Of a stretch of 64,000 bases of DNA, positions 45,001-53,370 are shown one piece after another. The stretch is taken from the NCBI RefSeq assembly GCF_050467285.1, contig NZ_JBCMUN010000006.1, positions 744,001 through 808,000 of the forward strand. The letters run 5' to 3'. This DNA comes from Paenibacillus_E oryzisoli_A (GTDB lineage Bacteria; Bacillota; Bacilli; Paenibacillales; NBRC-103111). The position numbers and the translations under genes were made by a program. How positions within the stretch are numbered: position 1 is the stretch's first letter; each line of letters opens with the position of its first letter. The notes under the pieces were generated by a model. It saw only the letters and a list, made by a program, of their open reading frames with translations, was not told the origin of the DNA and ran no database searches.

Positions 45001-47209
45001 GCCGTGGGTGAAGCCGCTTCAGGTTTCGCTGGAGCATCTCCAAGAGTCGTTCCGCAGCGGGATCGAGGACGGGGATCTGGTTTTTGCCGGCTATGCGCTG
45101 ACGTATCAGGTGCTCGTGAAAGATTTGCAGGGCGTTGCGCTCGCAGATATGCAGGAGGATCTCGCCAAGAGTTACCGGATTCTGGAGCAGACGAACCATC
45201 AGGACACGCTGTTCATGCTGGAAATGCTTCGGGAAGTGATTCGGAGTCTCGAGGGAAAATCGCTGAATCCGACGGTCATCGGGAATTCCGATGAGGAGGA
45301 GAAGGCGCTCGTCCGCAAGCTGGAGGTTCATCCGAACCAGGTGATTCTGCATGTGTATCATATCAAAAAAATGATGCTGAACGTGCTGTTCGGCGACTAC
45401 GCGGAAGCCGTTCGCTTCGGTCAAGCCGCTGAAACGCTGCAAAGTGTTTCCTTCGGGTTGTTTCATATTCCGGAGCATTATTTGTACTACACGCTGGCGC
45501 TGGCGGCCTTGTATGAGGAAGCGACATCGTCCAGCAAGCGATGGTTTGCGAAGCAAGTGAAGAAGATGCAGCGCAAAATGGATAAATGGGCCGCAAATTG
45601 CCCAGCCAATTACTTGCACATGAGCCTGCTGATGCAGGCCGAGTGGCATCGCGTGACGGGGCATACGCTGAAGGCGGAGCAGGACTTTGAAGCTGCGATT
45701 CGGCAGGCGCGCGAGATGGGCTTTATCCAGCATGAGGCGCTGGCGTGCGAGCTGGCCGGCAAGCATTATCGTGCGGCGGGGCGCGAGAAAATCGCCAAAA
45801 CGTATTTGCTTGACGCCTATTTCGGCTACCGCCACTGGGGCGCGAAGTCGAAGGCGGACGATCTCATGCTGCGCTACCCGGGCTATTTGACCGGTGTGAC
45901 GGAAGAGCAGGAGTGGAGCACGACGAAGATCAGCGATTACTCGCTGCATGCGCTTGATTTTATGACGATTATGAATACGTCGCGCTCGCTATCCAGTGAA
46001 GTCAATTTGGAGCAGTTGATCAAGCGGTTGATGGAAATTGTTACTTACTCGTCGGGTGCCGAGCGCAGCTTGCTCGTGCTCAAGGATAAGGACACTTTGT
46101 ATGTGGAAGCGGAAATGCTGGCAAGCAGCGGGAAAGAGTCGTGCATCGTCAGTTCGGTGGAGTTGACGACGCGGGACGATCTCCCGGCTTCGGTCATTCA
46201 GTATGTCGCGAGGCTCAAAGAGGGCGTCGTGCTCGACGATGCTGAGAATGAGGGAATGTTCACGCAGGATCCGTACATTCGACTAACGGAGAGCAAGTCT
46301 ATTTTCTGCGAACCGATTCTGCATCAGGGCAATCTGGTGGGCGTGTTCTATCTGGAAAATAATCTGATTCGCAACGCGTTTACGTCGGATCGGCTCGATA
46401 TTATCAAGCTGCTGTCTGCGCAGGCGGCCATTTCGATTGAGAACGCGCGTCTTTATAACGACTTGGAGTCGAAGGTCAAGGAGCGGACGAACGAGCTCAT
46501 CTTGATGGAAACGTCGCGCCGAGATTTGCTCTCGAACATTTCCCACGATTTGGGGACGCCGTTGACGTCAATTCAAGGCTATGTGGAAGCGATTCTGGAC
46601 GGCGTCATTCAGGAGCCGGAGGAGCAGCGCAAATATTTGTCAGTCGTGCACATGCGGATCGTCGGCATCCAGCGATTGATTACGGATCTATACCAGCTCA
46701 GCCGAATGGAGACAAAGCAGTTCCACTTCCAACTGGCGCCGACCTCCTGGCTGACGATGGTGCGTCAACTGTTTGCGAAGTACGAGCTGGATACCGCGAA
46801 TGCGGGCATTACGTACACGCTGGACATTGTGCCGACGCAGGGCGAGGATTTGCTTCTGACGGTCGACCCTGATCGGATTGAGCAGGTGTATGCGAATATT
46901 ATCTATAATGCGATCAAGTTTTCGCCGAGTGGCGGTTTTATCGATGTTCGCGTTGAAATCCGCGACGAGCCGTGCGAGATCTTGATTCGCGTGACGGATA
47001 CCGGCGTCGGGATCAGCGAGGAGGATTTGCCGCATATTTTCGAGCGGTTCTACAAGGTGTCAAAGTCGCGCAGCAACTCGGGCGGCAGCGGGCTCGGTCT
47101 GGCGATAGCCAAGGAGATAGTCCAGTACCACGGCGGACAGATCTGGGCGGAAAGCCGCCTGGGCAAAGGCTGCAGCATTTCATTTTCGCTGCCGCTGCAC
47201 CGTGTATAG
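42014..47209 (+). CDS. Fusion of Ser/Thr kinase, AAA ATPase, helical repeats, GAF and histidine kinase
   Basis: 1,731 residues. Residues 1-270 are a Hanks kinase with catalytic loop HKDIKPSN (H126-N133), GDFSIS in place of DFG, and SPEQTGRMNRIIDYRTDYYSLG. Residues 285-700 form an STAND/AAA-type ATPase with Walker A GESGFGKT (327-334) and Walker B IVLFLDDLQWAD. A long helical, TPR-like region follows to about 1290. A GAF domain (about 1320-1480) precedes a histidine kinase with phosphoacceptor H1511 (SNISHDLGTPLTSIQ), N box at 1628-1632 and GSGLGLAIAKEIV. Proteins of this layout occur in cyanobacteria and some Firmicutes. No partner regulator is adjacent; the FAD enzyme upstream is likely co-expressed. 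Confidence 0.93.
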   Translation: MLILPEYELIRQLYQGERTVIYRAVHKVTQEKVIVKTFRSDYPLAADLARLKREFEIGTMLDIPGVVKPIALPKYQNNMALVLEDMEGEPLTAYLPSFRQSLTAFLAAAIQLAKIVGDIHQRYVIHKDIKPSNIIYNRDKQLLKLGDFSISSLTRERQEMLDPMLLEGTLSYMSPEQTGRMNRIIDYRTDYYSLGVTFYEMLTGRLPFQTEDPVELIHCHFAVTPAPPASLRMGIPKPVSDIVMKLLAKNAEDRYQSAYGIIQDLEHCLMLVNAGEELQEFTVGLYDMTDMFQIPQGLIGRSSEIDKLMQAYDRSVHGPLEAVWVTGESGFGKTFLIAETMKTLMKDSGWFISGRFEPNKQHVSYHALTRALRELARQLLTSKDQQLAEYRTLLLKAIGTSGRVLTDLIPELELLIGEQPPAKQLPPQETQNRLHFLLQQFLQVFCGKDRPIVLFLDDLQWADAASLHFLDLLLNDAQMKHFLFIGSYRREYDTNVLSTLRVQLLDKLPERLVHERIALEAWKIEDVGQLVAESLKAEIGQVTELAQLILQKTGGNPFFVKQFLTDLYEQELLTFNYEANRWMWDMAEIEKLRITDNLMFLLAEKLERMPAGTQYMLRIAACLGVYFDLEALGLVMRRPFDLLLQELEIPIQHGLIIPVGTAYKFFNEGAGQAAARDIRFNFVHDSIQEAVYGSIEEAKLAEMHLNIARTLLEQYTDEQIEQRLFEIVNHMNMGSDLVTEGQELLQLLEYNYGAGRKAKASNAYRSAIQYFNKALALLMQVNNLELADLSFAMRLDKSEALYLNGQADEAETLYDQLLLEAKTNEMRLEVYHLLVVLYTNVGQQHKSVKVGLKALAEFGIRLPESPNSLNIFAAYLNVKHKIGRRNTLQLYDLPIMEDNYRAQITKLMMSVAISAYFVNTNLFVLFMMHLTRRALKYGNTPAMAYVYGAYGLILGSGFGDYQQGYQYGQLGNRMNNRFQAPEYRSKSYFSFGLFVTPWVKPLQVSLEHLQESFRSGIEDGDLVFAGYALTYQVLVKDLQGVALADMQEDLAKSYRILEQTNHQDTLFMLEMLREVIRSLEGKSLNPTVIGNSDEEEKALVRKLEVHPNQVILHVYHIKKMMLNVLFGDYAEAVRFGQAAETLQSVSFGLFHIPEHYLYYTLALAALYEEATSSSKRWFAKQVKKMQRKMDKWAANCPANYLHMSLLMQAEWHRVTGHTLKAEQDFEAAIRQAREMGFIQHEALACELAGKHYRAAGREKIAKTYLLDAYFGYRHWGAKSKADDLMLRYPGYLTGVTEEQEWSTTKISDYSLHALDFMTIMNTSRSLSSEVNLEQLIKRLMEIVTYSSGAERSLLVLKDKDTLYVEAEMLASSGKESCIVSSVELTTRDDLPASVIQYVARLKEGVVLDDAENEGMFTQDPYIRLTESKSIFCEPILHQGNLVGVFYLENNLIRNAFTSDRLDIIKLLSAQAAISIENARLYNDLESKVKERTNELILMETSRRDLLSNISHDLGTPLTSIQGYVEAILDGVIQEPEEQRKYLSVVHMRIVGIQRLITDLYQLSRMETKQFHFQLAPTSWLTMVRQLFAKYELDTANAGITYTLDIVPTQGEDLLLTVDPDRIEQVYANIIYNAIKFSPSGGFIDVRVEIRDEPCEILIRVTDTGVGISEEDLPHIFERFYKVSKSRSNSGGSGLGLAIAKEIVQYHGGQIWAESRLGKGCSISFSLPLHRV

Positions 47210-47223
47210 GATAGAGGTGTTCG

Positions 47224-47258
47224 TCCCCAGTCATGTGAATGGCTGGGGATGTTTTTTG
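47224..47258 (+). terminator. Terminator after the fusion kinase gene
   Basis: TCCCCAG and CTGGGGA form a stem around a 12-base loop, followed by TTTTTT. Confidence 0.75.
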
Positions 47259-47367
47259 TCACGGCATGCTCGGCAGTCTCTTTACTGTGGTAACGCACCT
47301 GCTTAGTAATTTGCACAACTTATGATATACTGCTGTAGAATCAGTCATCGAAGGAGTTAGACGTACC

Positions 47368-48534
47368 ATGCAATCTTTTCTGCAATATAATCCGACCAAG
47401 CTTTGGTTCGGTCTGGGCCAGATCGAACGGCTGCAGCAGGAGCTTGGCACACCGGGCACACGCGTGCTGCTGGTATATGGCGGCGGCAGCATTAAGCAAA
47501 ACGGTGTTTACGACGCTGTGATGGAGCAGTTTGAATGGATGAAAGCGCACGTGGTTGAGCTTTCCGGGGTTGAGCCAAACCCTCGTTTGACCACTGTTCA
47601 AAAAGGGATTGCCCTCTGCCGCGAAGAGGGCATCGAGCTTATTCTGGCCGTCGGCGGAGGCAGTGTCATCGACTGCGCCAAGGCGATTTCGGTCGGTGTC
47701 TATTATGACGGCGACGTGTGGGACATTATCACGCGCAAAGCCGAAGCGACGCGCGCGCTGCCGCTTGGCACTGTATTGACGCTGGCTGCAACCGGCTCGG
47801 AAATGAACAATATCTCCGTGATTACCCACTGGGATAAAAACGAGAAACGAGGCTGGAGCTCGCCGCTGGCTTATCCAGCTTTTTCGATCCTCGACCCGAT
47901 GTATACGACGACGGTTCCGCTGGATCAGACGATCTACGGCATTGTAGATATGATGTCCCATGTGTTGGAGCAATATTTTCACCGGACGGACAATGCGCCG
48001 ATGATCGACCGCTATATGGAATCGACGCTGCTCACGATTATAGAAACGGCGCCGCGGCTTCTTGCCGATCTCCAAAGCTACGAGCTGCGCGAGACGATCA
48101 TGTACGCCGGGACGATGGCGTTCAATGGGCAGCTCTCCTGCGGAACGGATGGCGGGGACTGGGCTTCGCATCAAATTGAGCACGGCTTGTCGGCTGTTTA
48201 TGACATTCCTCACGGCGGCGGTCTGGCGGTGCTATTCCCGAATTGGATGCAGCACTGCGCAGAGGAGGATCCTTCGCGCATGGCGAAGCTCGCCATGGCG
48301 GTATTCGCCATTCAGACGGAAGGCCGAACAGAAGAGGAAGTCGCTTTTGAGGGCATTCGTGCGCTGCGCGATTTTTGGAACTCGCTGGGGGCGCCGAGCC
48401 GGCTTGCGGATTTCCAGATCAACGACAACCGCATCGAGGAGCTGGTGCATAAGTCGTTTATGAAGCCGTCCGTTGGGCAATATAAAATCATGACAAGGGA
48501 GTCGGTCAGAGACATTCTGACGCGCTCGCTATGA
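47368..48534 (+). CDS. Iron-containing alcohol dehydrogenase (butanol dehydrogenase type)
   Basis: 388 residues of Fe-ADH family III. The NAD(P)-binding region has AVGGGSVIDCAKAISVG and LTLAATGSEMNNISVI. The metal ligands lie in DMMSHVLEQYF (Asp/His) and IEHGLSAVYDIPHGGGLAVLFP (two His). It matches the YugJ/YugK and BdhA group, NADPH-dependent aldehyde/alcohol oxidoreductases. GAAGGAG precedes the ATG. Its stop overlaps the start of the EamA transporter gene, so the two are translationally coupled. Confidence 0.93.
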   Translation: MQSFLQYNPTKLWFGLGQIERLQQELGTPGTRVLLVYGGGSIKQNGVYDAVMEQFEWMKAHVVELSGVEPNPRLTTVQKGIALCREEGIELILAVGGGSVIDCAKAISVGVYYDGDVWDIITRKAEATRALPLGTVLTLAATGSEMNNISVITHWDKNEKRGWSSPLAYPAFSILDPMYTTTVPLDQTIYGIVDMMSHVLEQYFHRTDNAPMIDRYMESTLLTIIETAPRLLADLQSYELRETIMYAGTMAFNGQLSCGTDGGDWASHQIEHGLSAVYDIPHGGGLAVLFPNWMQHCAEEDPSRMAKLAMAVFAIQTEGRTEEEVAFEGIRALRDFWNSLGAPSRLADFQINDNRIEELVHKSFMKPSVGQYKIMTRESVRDILTRSL

Positions 48535-49478
48535 TGAAATATTACATGTACGTACTAGCTGCGGCTTGCAGCTTCGGTTTGTTGTCTACGTTTGTGAAAA
48601 AAGCGTACGATGCCGGCTATCACGTCGGCGATGTGGTCGGCAGTCAATGTTTGTTCGGCGTCATCATGCTTTGGCTGCTGGTGCTGGTCGTCTCCAAATC
48701 GGCGCGCGGCGCCAAGGCGGAGTCGTCTGCAGCTGCTTACCGTGCTAAACCGCGGCAAGTGCTGACGCTGATGGCGATGGGCACGACGTCCGGCTTGACC
48801 GGGATTTTTTACTACGGCGCTTTGCAGTATATTTCCGCTTCGTTTGCCATCGTGCTGCTGTTCCAGTTCACATGGATTGGCATTGTGCTTGAAGCCATTA
48901 TGGGAAGAAAGCGGCCGGGCGCGGATAAAATTCTTTCGCTCGTTGTCCTGTTTGCTGGAATTTTGATGGCAAGCGGTTATTTAAAAGGAGGCCTCGAAGC
49001 GCCGTCGCTTCTGGGCACGACGCTCGGCTTGCTGTCGGCGTTGACGTACTCGCTGTACATCGTTGTCAGCGGAAAAGCAGCAACCACGGTGGCGCCGATT
49101 ACGCGGAGCGCGCTGATGCAAACCGGCTCGCTAGTGCTCGTCATGCTCGTGTATCCGCCGCATTTCCTTTGGAACGGCTCACTGCATGAGCAGCTTCTGC
49201 CGTGGGCATTGCTGCTGGCGTTTTTCGGCGTGGTCATTCCGCCACTCTTCTTCTCGCTCGGCGTACCGCGCATCGGCGGCGGCATGGCGACGATTATGGG
49301 CGCGGCCGAGCTGCCGACAGCGGTCACGATGTCGTTTGTCGTCCTGCACGAGGCCGTATCCGCTCTGCAGTGGGTTGGTGTGATCATTACCATGATCGGC
49401 ATTGCCGTGCCGGAACTGATCAAACGAAAGCGAAGAGACGTGCCGTTCAGCGGTCACACAGGTGGATTTTCCTCGTAA
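48531..49478 (+). CDS. EamA/DMT-superfamily transporter
   Basis: 315 residues with about 10 hydrophobic segments in two EamA halves (FGLLSTFVKKAYDAGYHVGDVV; LSALTYSLYIVVSGKAATTVAPITRSALMQ). Such proteins export or import small metabolites. The ATG at 48531 overlaps the dehydrogenase stop; an adjacent ATG at 48534 could also serve. Coupling to the alcohol dehydrogenase suggests a related substrate, but this is inference. Confidence 0.88.
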   Translation: MMKYYMYVLAAACSFGLLSTFVKKAYDAGYHVGDVVGSQCLFGVIMLWLLVLVVSKSARGAKAESSAAAYRAKPRQVLTLMAMGTTSGLTGIFYYGALQYISASFAIVLLFQFTWIGIVLEAIMGRKRPGADKILSLVVLFAGILMASGYLKGGLEAPSLLGTTLGLLSALTYSLYIVVSGKAATTVAPITRSALMQTGSLVLVMLVYPPHFLWNGSLHEQLLPWALLLAFFGVVIPPLFFSLGVPRIGGGMATIMGAAELPTAVTMSFVVLHEAVSALQWVGVIITMIGIAVPELIKRKRRDVPFSGHTGGFSS

Positions 49479-49503
49479 GACGAGGGAGATCCACTTTTTT
49501 TAT
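49462..49503 (+). terminator. Terminator after the EamA gene
   Basis: GGTGGATTTTCCTCG pairs with CGAGGGAGATCCAC, followed by TTTTTTT; its left arm includes the end of the coding region. Confidence 0.85.
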
Positions 49504-49734
49504 TAAGGTAGCTTGCGTCGTGGCTGGGGGAAACCGTTGATGTGGAAGCCGGAAGTTGAGAAAGTTCATAGTTCATGACGGATTGTTCAGTAGCGGAGAG
49601 CTCGGAGTTTTCGCTAATGTGAAGGTAAAGGAGGTGGCGGTACGAGAAGTGAACGCTTTCAACAGCGCGGCGCATGCTAGTCAGACAGAAGGGCAGCACG
49701 TAAGACCAAACCACATGGGAAAGGATGGATGTCA

Positions 49735-51204
49735 ATGATGATAAGACCTGTCCAAGGACGCACATGGGGGATCATACTGACCCTCTTGCTGGCGTTGATG
49801 GTGGCAAGTGCATGCTTCTTGGTTCCAAGCTCACAGGCAGCCGCTGTCACGATCCAGAATGGCATTCAATTCAAAGATACGAACGGCAACATTATTCACG
49901 CACACGGCGGCGGAGTGATCAAGGTAGGCAGCTACTATTACTGGTTCGGCGAAAATCGTAACGACGACGGCACGTTCAAGGCGGTATCCTGCTACCGGTC
50001 TACGGACCTGAAGACGTGGGAATTCCGCAACGACATCCTGACGAAAAATTCGGCGGCAGAACTGAATGTTTCCAATATCGAGCGGCCGAAGGTCATTTAT
50101 AATGCGTCGACGGGCAAATATGTGCTCTGGATGCACTGGGAAAATGGGTCGGACTACGGTCAGGCGCGCACAGCCGTCGCCTATTCCAGCACCGTAGACG
50201 GCAATTACACGTACCAAGGCAGCTTTCGTCCGCTCGGGTACGATTCCCGCGATATGACGGTGTACAACGATAACGGAACCGCCTATCTGATTTCGGCAAC
50301 AAGCGTCAATGCGAATCTGAACATCTACAAGCTGACGAACGATTTCCTTGGCGTGGATTCGCTTGTCACGACCTTATGGTCGGGCCAATACCGCGAAGCC
50401 CCTGCGATGTTCAAGCGAGGCAGCACGTACTTTCTCGTGACGTCGGGAGCAACCGGCTGGGATCCAAACCAGGCCAAATATGCGACGGCATCCAGCATCA
50501 CCGGTACGTGGAGCGGGCTTACCAACTTTGGGGATTCGACGACGTTTGATTCGCAAAGCGCGTATATTTTGCCGGTAGAAGGCTCGAGTACAACGAGCTA
50601 CTTGTACATGGGCGACCGTTGGGCCGGTGCCTGGAGCGGCAAAGTCATGGAATCGCGTTATGTGTGGCTGCCGCTGACGTTCCCGACAAGCACCTCCCTC
50701 TCGATGAGCTGGGGCAGCAATGTGACGATTGATACGGCGACGGGCAGTATTTCCGCTTCTTCGCCGGCGATCGATACGAGCGCTTACTATTTGCTTGAAA
50801 ACCGCAACGGCGGCAAGGATCTTAACGTCGTAAATCAGGGGACAGCCAGCGGCGACAATCTGGAGCAATACATCAACAGCGGTTGGTACAGCCAGCAGTG
50901 GAAATTCATCAGTGCAGGCAGCGGATACTATAAAATCCAGAACCGGGGCAGCGGCCTGATTATCGGCGTGGAGAGCGGCTCAACCGCTGACGGCGCGATC
51001 ATCGAGCAGTGGACGGACGGCGGCTGGACCAGCCAGCAATGGCAGGTCGTCGACAACGGTGGCGGCAATTTCAAGCTGAAAAATCGGGCGACCGGCAAGC
51101 TGATCGATATTTCCGGCGGGTCCAAGGCGAATGGCGGCGCAGCCATTCAATGGACGGACAACGGCGGTAAGAATCAGCAGTGGCGCCTGCTGAAAGTGCA
51201 GTAA
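49735..51204 (+). CDS. Secreted GH43 (subfamily-24-like) glycosidase with C-terminal ricin-type CBM13
   Basis: About 489 residues. A signal peptide ends near SSQAAAVT. The five-bladed GH43 domain (about 40-340) starts HAHGGGVIKVGSYYYWFGE: the usual catalytic-base Asp is missing here, as in exo-beta-1,3-galactanases of GH43 subfamily 24. The probable acid Glu is in QYREAPAMFKRGSTYFL. Residues 350-489 have three QxW repeats (SQQWKF, SQQWQV, NQQWRL), a ricin-type CBM13. GH43_24 plus CBM13 is known from galactanases acting on arabinogalactan side chains. I favour the ATG at 49735, 9 bases after AAAGGA; 49729 is in frame too. Confidence 0.88.
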   Translation: MMIRPVQGRTWGIILTLLLALMVASACFLVPSSQAAAVTIQNGIQFKDTNGNIIHAHGGGVIKVGSYYYWFGENRNDDGTFKAVSCYRSTDLKTWEFRNDILTKNSAAELNVSNIERPKVIYNASTGKYVLWMHWENGSDYGQARTAVAYSSTVDGNYTYQGSFRPLGYDSRDMTVYNDNGTAYLISATSVNANLNIYKLTNDFLGVDSLVTTLWSGQYREAPAMFKRGSTYFLVTSGATGWDPNQAKYATASSITGTWSGLTNFGDSTTFDSQSAYILPVEGSSTTSYLYMGDRWAGAWSGKVMESRYVWLPLTFPTSTSLSMSWGSNVTIDTATGSISASSPAIDTSAYYLLENRNGGKDLNVVNQGTASGDNLEQYINSGWYSQQWKFISAGSGYYKIQNRGSGLIIGVESGSTADGAIIEQWTDGGWTSQQWQVVDNGGGNFKLKNRATGKLIDISGGSKANGGAAIQWTDNGGKNQQWRLLKVQ

Positions 51205-51209
51205 AAAGA

Positions 51210-51250
51210 AGAAGCCGCAAGTCCTGCCCCAGACAGGATTTGCGGCTTTC
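51210..51250 (+). terminator. Terminator after the GH43 gene
   Basis: GAAGCCGCAAGTCCTG pairs with CAGGATTTGCGGCTTTC around a short loop. Confidence 0.85.
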
Positions 51251-51268
51251 TATATGTAAGCGCTGCGG

Positions 51269-51688
51269 TTAGGCATGCGCGAATTGTTCCGCTGGTGCGG
51301 GCTGATCGCCTACATTCAGCAGCTCGAGCAACTCGGGCGCCGAGAAATGGGCGGCTAGTCGGCGCAGCCGCATGTAGATGGTTCGCAGCATGGCCGAATC
51401 CATGTCGGTGATCAGGCAGCGATTAGCCACATAATCGGCTAAGGTGAGTTTGATCAGCCGACCGCTTTCACGCAGTGCCGCAAGGGAAGTTTTGGCAAGC
51501 GGGGTGGCGGGAACCTCGTAGTGGGTCTGTTCGATCGCCGCATGATAGAGGTCCATGCAGGCGAGCGAGACGTGGTGATGCTTTTTAGTGCCGCAGCTAT
51601 CCGTGTAGACCAGTTTTCGGCTCGGAAGATGGAGCGAATGGCGGCGAAGCTGGAGTATATCCTGCGGTGTTACGCCTTCAAGTAGCAA
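51269..51688 (-). CDS. Tyrosine-recombinase-fold fragment (MrpR/YopR-like), possibly a remnant
   Basis: 139 residues from a TTG; the frame stays open upstream to 51766 without an ATG or a good ribosome binding site. The segment RNPQDAIIIRLLLEGVTPQD (partly before the TTG), then ILQLRRHSLHLPSRKLVYTD and SCGTKKHHHVSLACMDLYHA, resembles the start of the catalytic fold of tyrosine recombinases and of phage MrpR/YopR-type repressors. The usual catalytic R-H-R-Y set is not visible. It marks the left edge of the AT-rich island. It may be a decayed integrase-like gene; the assignment is by pattern only. Confidence 0.45.
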   Translation of the reverse strand: MLLEGVTPQDILQLRRHSLHLPSRKLVYTDSCGTKKHHHVSLACMDLYHAAIEQTHYEVPATPLAKTSLAALRESGRLIKLTLADYVANRCLITDMDSAMLRTIYMRLRRLAAHFSAPELLELLNVGDQPAPAEQFAHA

Positions 51689-51950
51689 ACGGATAATAAT
51701 GGCGTCCTGCGGGTTGCGGCACTGGCTTTCCAGGTGAAGTACTTTCGACAGCGTAAGAATACGAAATCAACATCCTTCCATTGGGCATCAAATTTAGGGG
51801 AGCTGGTCTTTCCGTTTTCTGTAAATTTCAGAAGGCTTTTCAGAAAAGATCAACATTACATGTTATGACGGAGACCTGGTAGTTATGCCTAGTTTCATCA
51901 GAAGTTTATTGAAAATAAAGTATTAGAATATGAAAATAAAGCTGCAGACT

Positions 51951-51980
51951 AGCCGCGGTCATTAAGCGAAAGGGAAGATT
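51951..51980 (+). repeat. Island repeat, segment B (short copy)
   Basis: AGCCGCGG followed by TCATTAAGCGAAAGGG; shares both parts with the copy at 53831-53880 but lacks the hairpin/T-run insert between them. The 437-base gap 51689-52125 holds no other feature I can support. Confidence 0.6.
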
Positions 51981-52125
51981 ACTTACAAAGGCTGATAAAG
52001 AAACAACTTTAATAAAGGCTCAGTTGAGCCGATAATAAGGGTAGATACAACTGCTGGTGATTAGGCGAAAATCATCCTTAAATCCGTATCGTGCAGATAT
52101 GAAAAATACGGGGGATACATATACC

Positions 52126-52524
52126 ATGAGTGGTTACACTGGAATCGAATTAATTGATCCTACTGAGAGATTAAAGCAACATGAACTAACAAAAGAACTT
52201 TGGGAGAAATTACGTGAACTCGGTATAAAAACAGGTAATAAAGGGATGATCTGTGGAATTTTCTACTCAAAATCGAATGAGAAAGCTAAGGTATTAAAGG
52301 CAAGTTTCAGTGATTGGGATGTAAGCATTCAAGAACAGAGAGAGAACTTATCGCCAATAATACAAATAACAACTCCAATAAGCAGATTAAGTATTGAAGC
52401 TTTGATAGAACTAACGGATGTTTTCTTGATAGCCGCAGCGGAGACAGACACTAAATTTGATGGGTTTGAATTAGAAGTAAATAAAATTAAAAGGTTAAAT
52501 GCCTCTTGGTGGAAATTCTGGTGA
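52126..52524 (+). CDS. RraB-like (regulator of ribonuclease activity B fold) protein
   Basis: 132 residues. I used the ATG at 52126 with GGGGGA upstream; the frame is open from 52057. KELWEKLRELGIKTGNKGMI and the end ETDTKFDGFELEV follow the RraB family pattern, in which two alpha/beta halves end in a YDGWE-like motif. RraB inhibits RNase E in Enterobacteria; Firmicute members have no known function and often sit in accessory gene clusters. The gene is AT-rich compared with the flanking chromosome. It is followed by an island repeat. Confidence 0.5.
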   Translation: MSGYTGIELIDPTERLKQHELTKELWEKLRELGIKTGNKGMICGIFYSKSNEKAKVLKASFSDWDVSIQEQRENLSPIIQITTPISRLSIEALIELTDVFLIAAAETDTKFDGFELEVNKIKRLNASWWKFW

Positions 52525-52553
52525 GCTATGAAATAATGTGAATCGGATTCGTT

Positions 52554-52580
52554 TTAACTAGAGGAACACGAAAGCTGATG
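52554..52580 (+). repeat. Island repeat core, copy 1
   Basis: TAACTAGAGGAACACGAAAG then CTGATGG, alignable with the core AACGGGACACGATAGTT at 56880 with several changes. Confidence 0.5.
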
Positions 52581-52594
52581 GAGTGAGTGGTTAT

Positions 52595-53008
52595 ATGTAT
52601 GAGTTTCATGGATGGATTGTTTTAAGATATCACACCCATGATACAAATGAATTACTGGAAGATGAGGCTTATAATAATTTCTTGAATTATTTAGAAGAAG
52701 TAGATGGTGAAAAAATCTCTAGTGTACGAAGAAGAAATGGGTTGCACTCATGGACCATTTCAGGGTTACATAACCATTATTCAAAATATGTTCTTGATAT
52801 ATATAAATGGGTGTCAAAAAATTTACCTGGCTCGTACGGATTGCTATTTGTTCAAAATGACGAGGATTTCAATGGTGCAGATGATAACAGTAACAATTTT
52901 GTAGTCTGGAAATTAGCAAGGGGTAAATTAACTCAAGAGAAAGACAACTACCTATCACCGTATATACCAGTAGTTGAAGATGAATACGATCCAAGTAGAA
53001 ATGACTAA
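52595..53008 (+). CDS. Imm7-family immunity protein (orphan)
   Basis: About 137 residues. It begins MYEFHGWIVLRYHTHDTNEL and has SGLHNHYSKYVLDIYKWV, PGSYGLLFVQNDED, NNFVVWKLARGKL and a C-terminal DNYLSPYIPVVEDEYD. This order is the signature of the Imm7 immunity family of polymorphic toxin systems. Imm7 proteins neutralise a cognate secreted toxin; no toxin gene is present, so this is an orphan immunity gene. The ATG at 52595 gives the family's usual N terminus; a GTG at 52583 is also in frame. Confidence 0.8.
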   Translation: MYEFHGWIVLRYHTHDTNELLEDEAYNNFLNYLEEVDGEKISSVRRRNGLHSWTISGLHNHYSKYVLDIYKWVSKNLPGSYGLLFVQNDEDFNGADDNSNNFVVWKLARGKLTQEKDNYLSPYIPVVEDEYDPSRND

Positions 53009-53143
53009 ATATAATAATTTCACATAAGGTTATTACGCTGTACTTGCTTATCATCATACCCGTCTTTCTATCCAGTGGGGAACATCAAGATTCGAAACAT
53101 CTTCATTTCCATGTGGTTTACGGTCAACCCTTGAACAAGCGTT

Positions 53144-53220
53144 GATTACGGAGAACTATAGTTGAACAATCAGGGAACAGATACCCACGGCCGGTAACTG
53201 CTCCTTTTTTCGTTGAAGTA
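53144..53220 (+). repeat. Island repeat core, copy 2, with hairpin segment
   Basis: GATTACGGAGAACTATAGTT then GAACAA (53144-53169), followed by a GGCCGG-containing segment ending in CTGCTCCTTTTTT. The 362-base gap 53009-53370 between coding regions contains this repeat and nothing else recognised. Confidence 0.6.
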
Positions 53221-53370
53221 ATAGGTAGGATACTTCAATTGAAGAAACTAAAAAGTTTATGTAGGTAGGATATGGATTAGGCTAAAGCCTAGAAGAATGG
53301 GTTACCACTGAGGGCCGTTTTAATTTTCCGAACAGTGGGTAATAGATAAGACCTTAAGGAGGTTGCGGAA

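Noticed and set aside
44777..45949. Minus-strand frame of 390 codons inside the fusion kinase
   Set aside because: Shadow of the helical-repeat region of the real gene.
49555..49738. 60-codon frame before the GH43 gene
   Set aside because: No proper start signal, and it overlaps the leader of the secreted enzyme.
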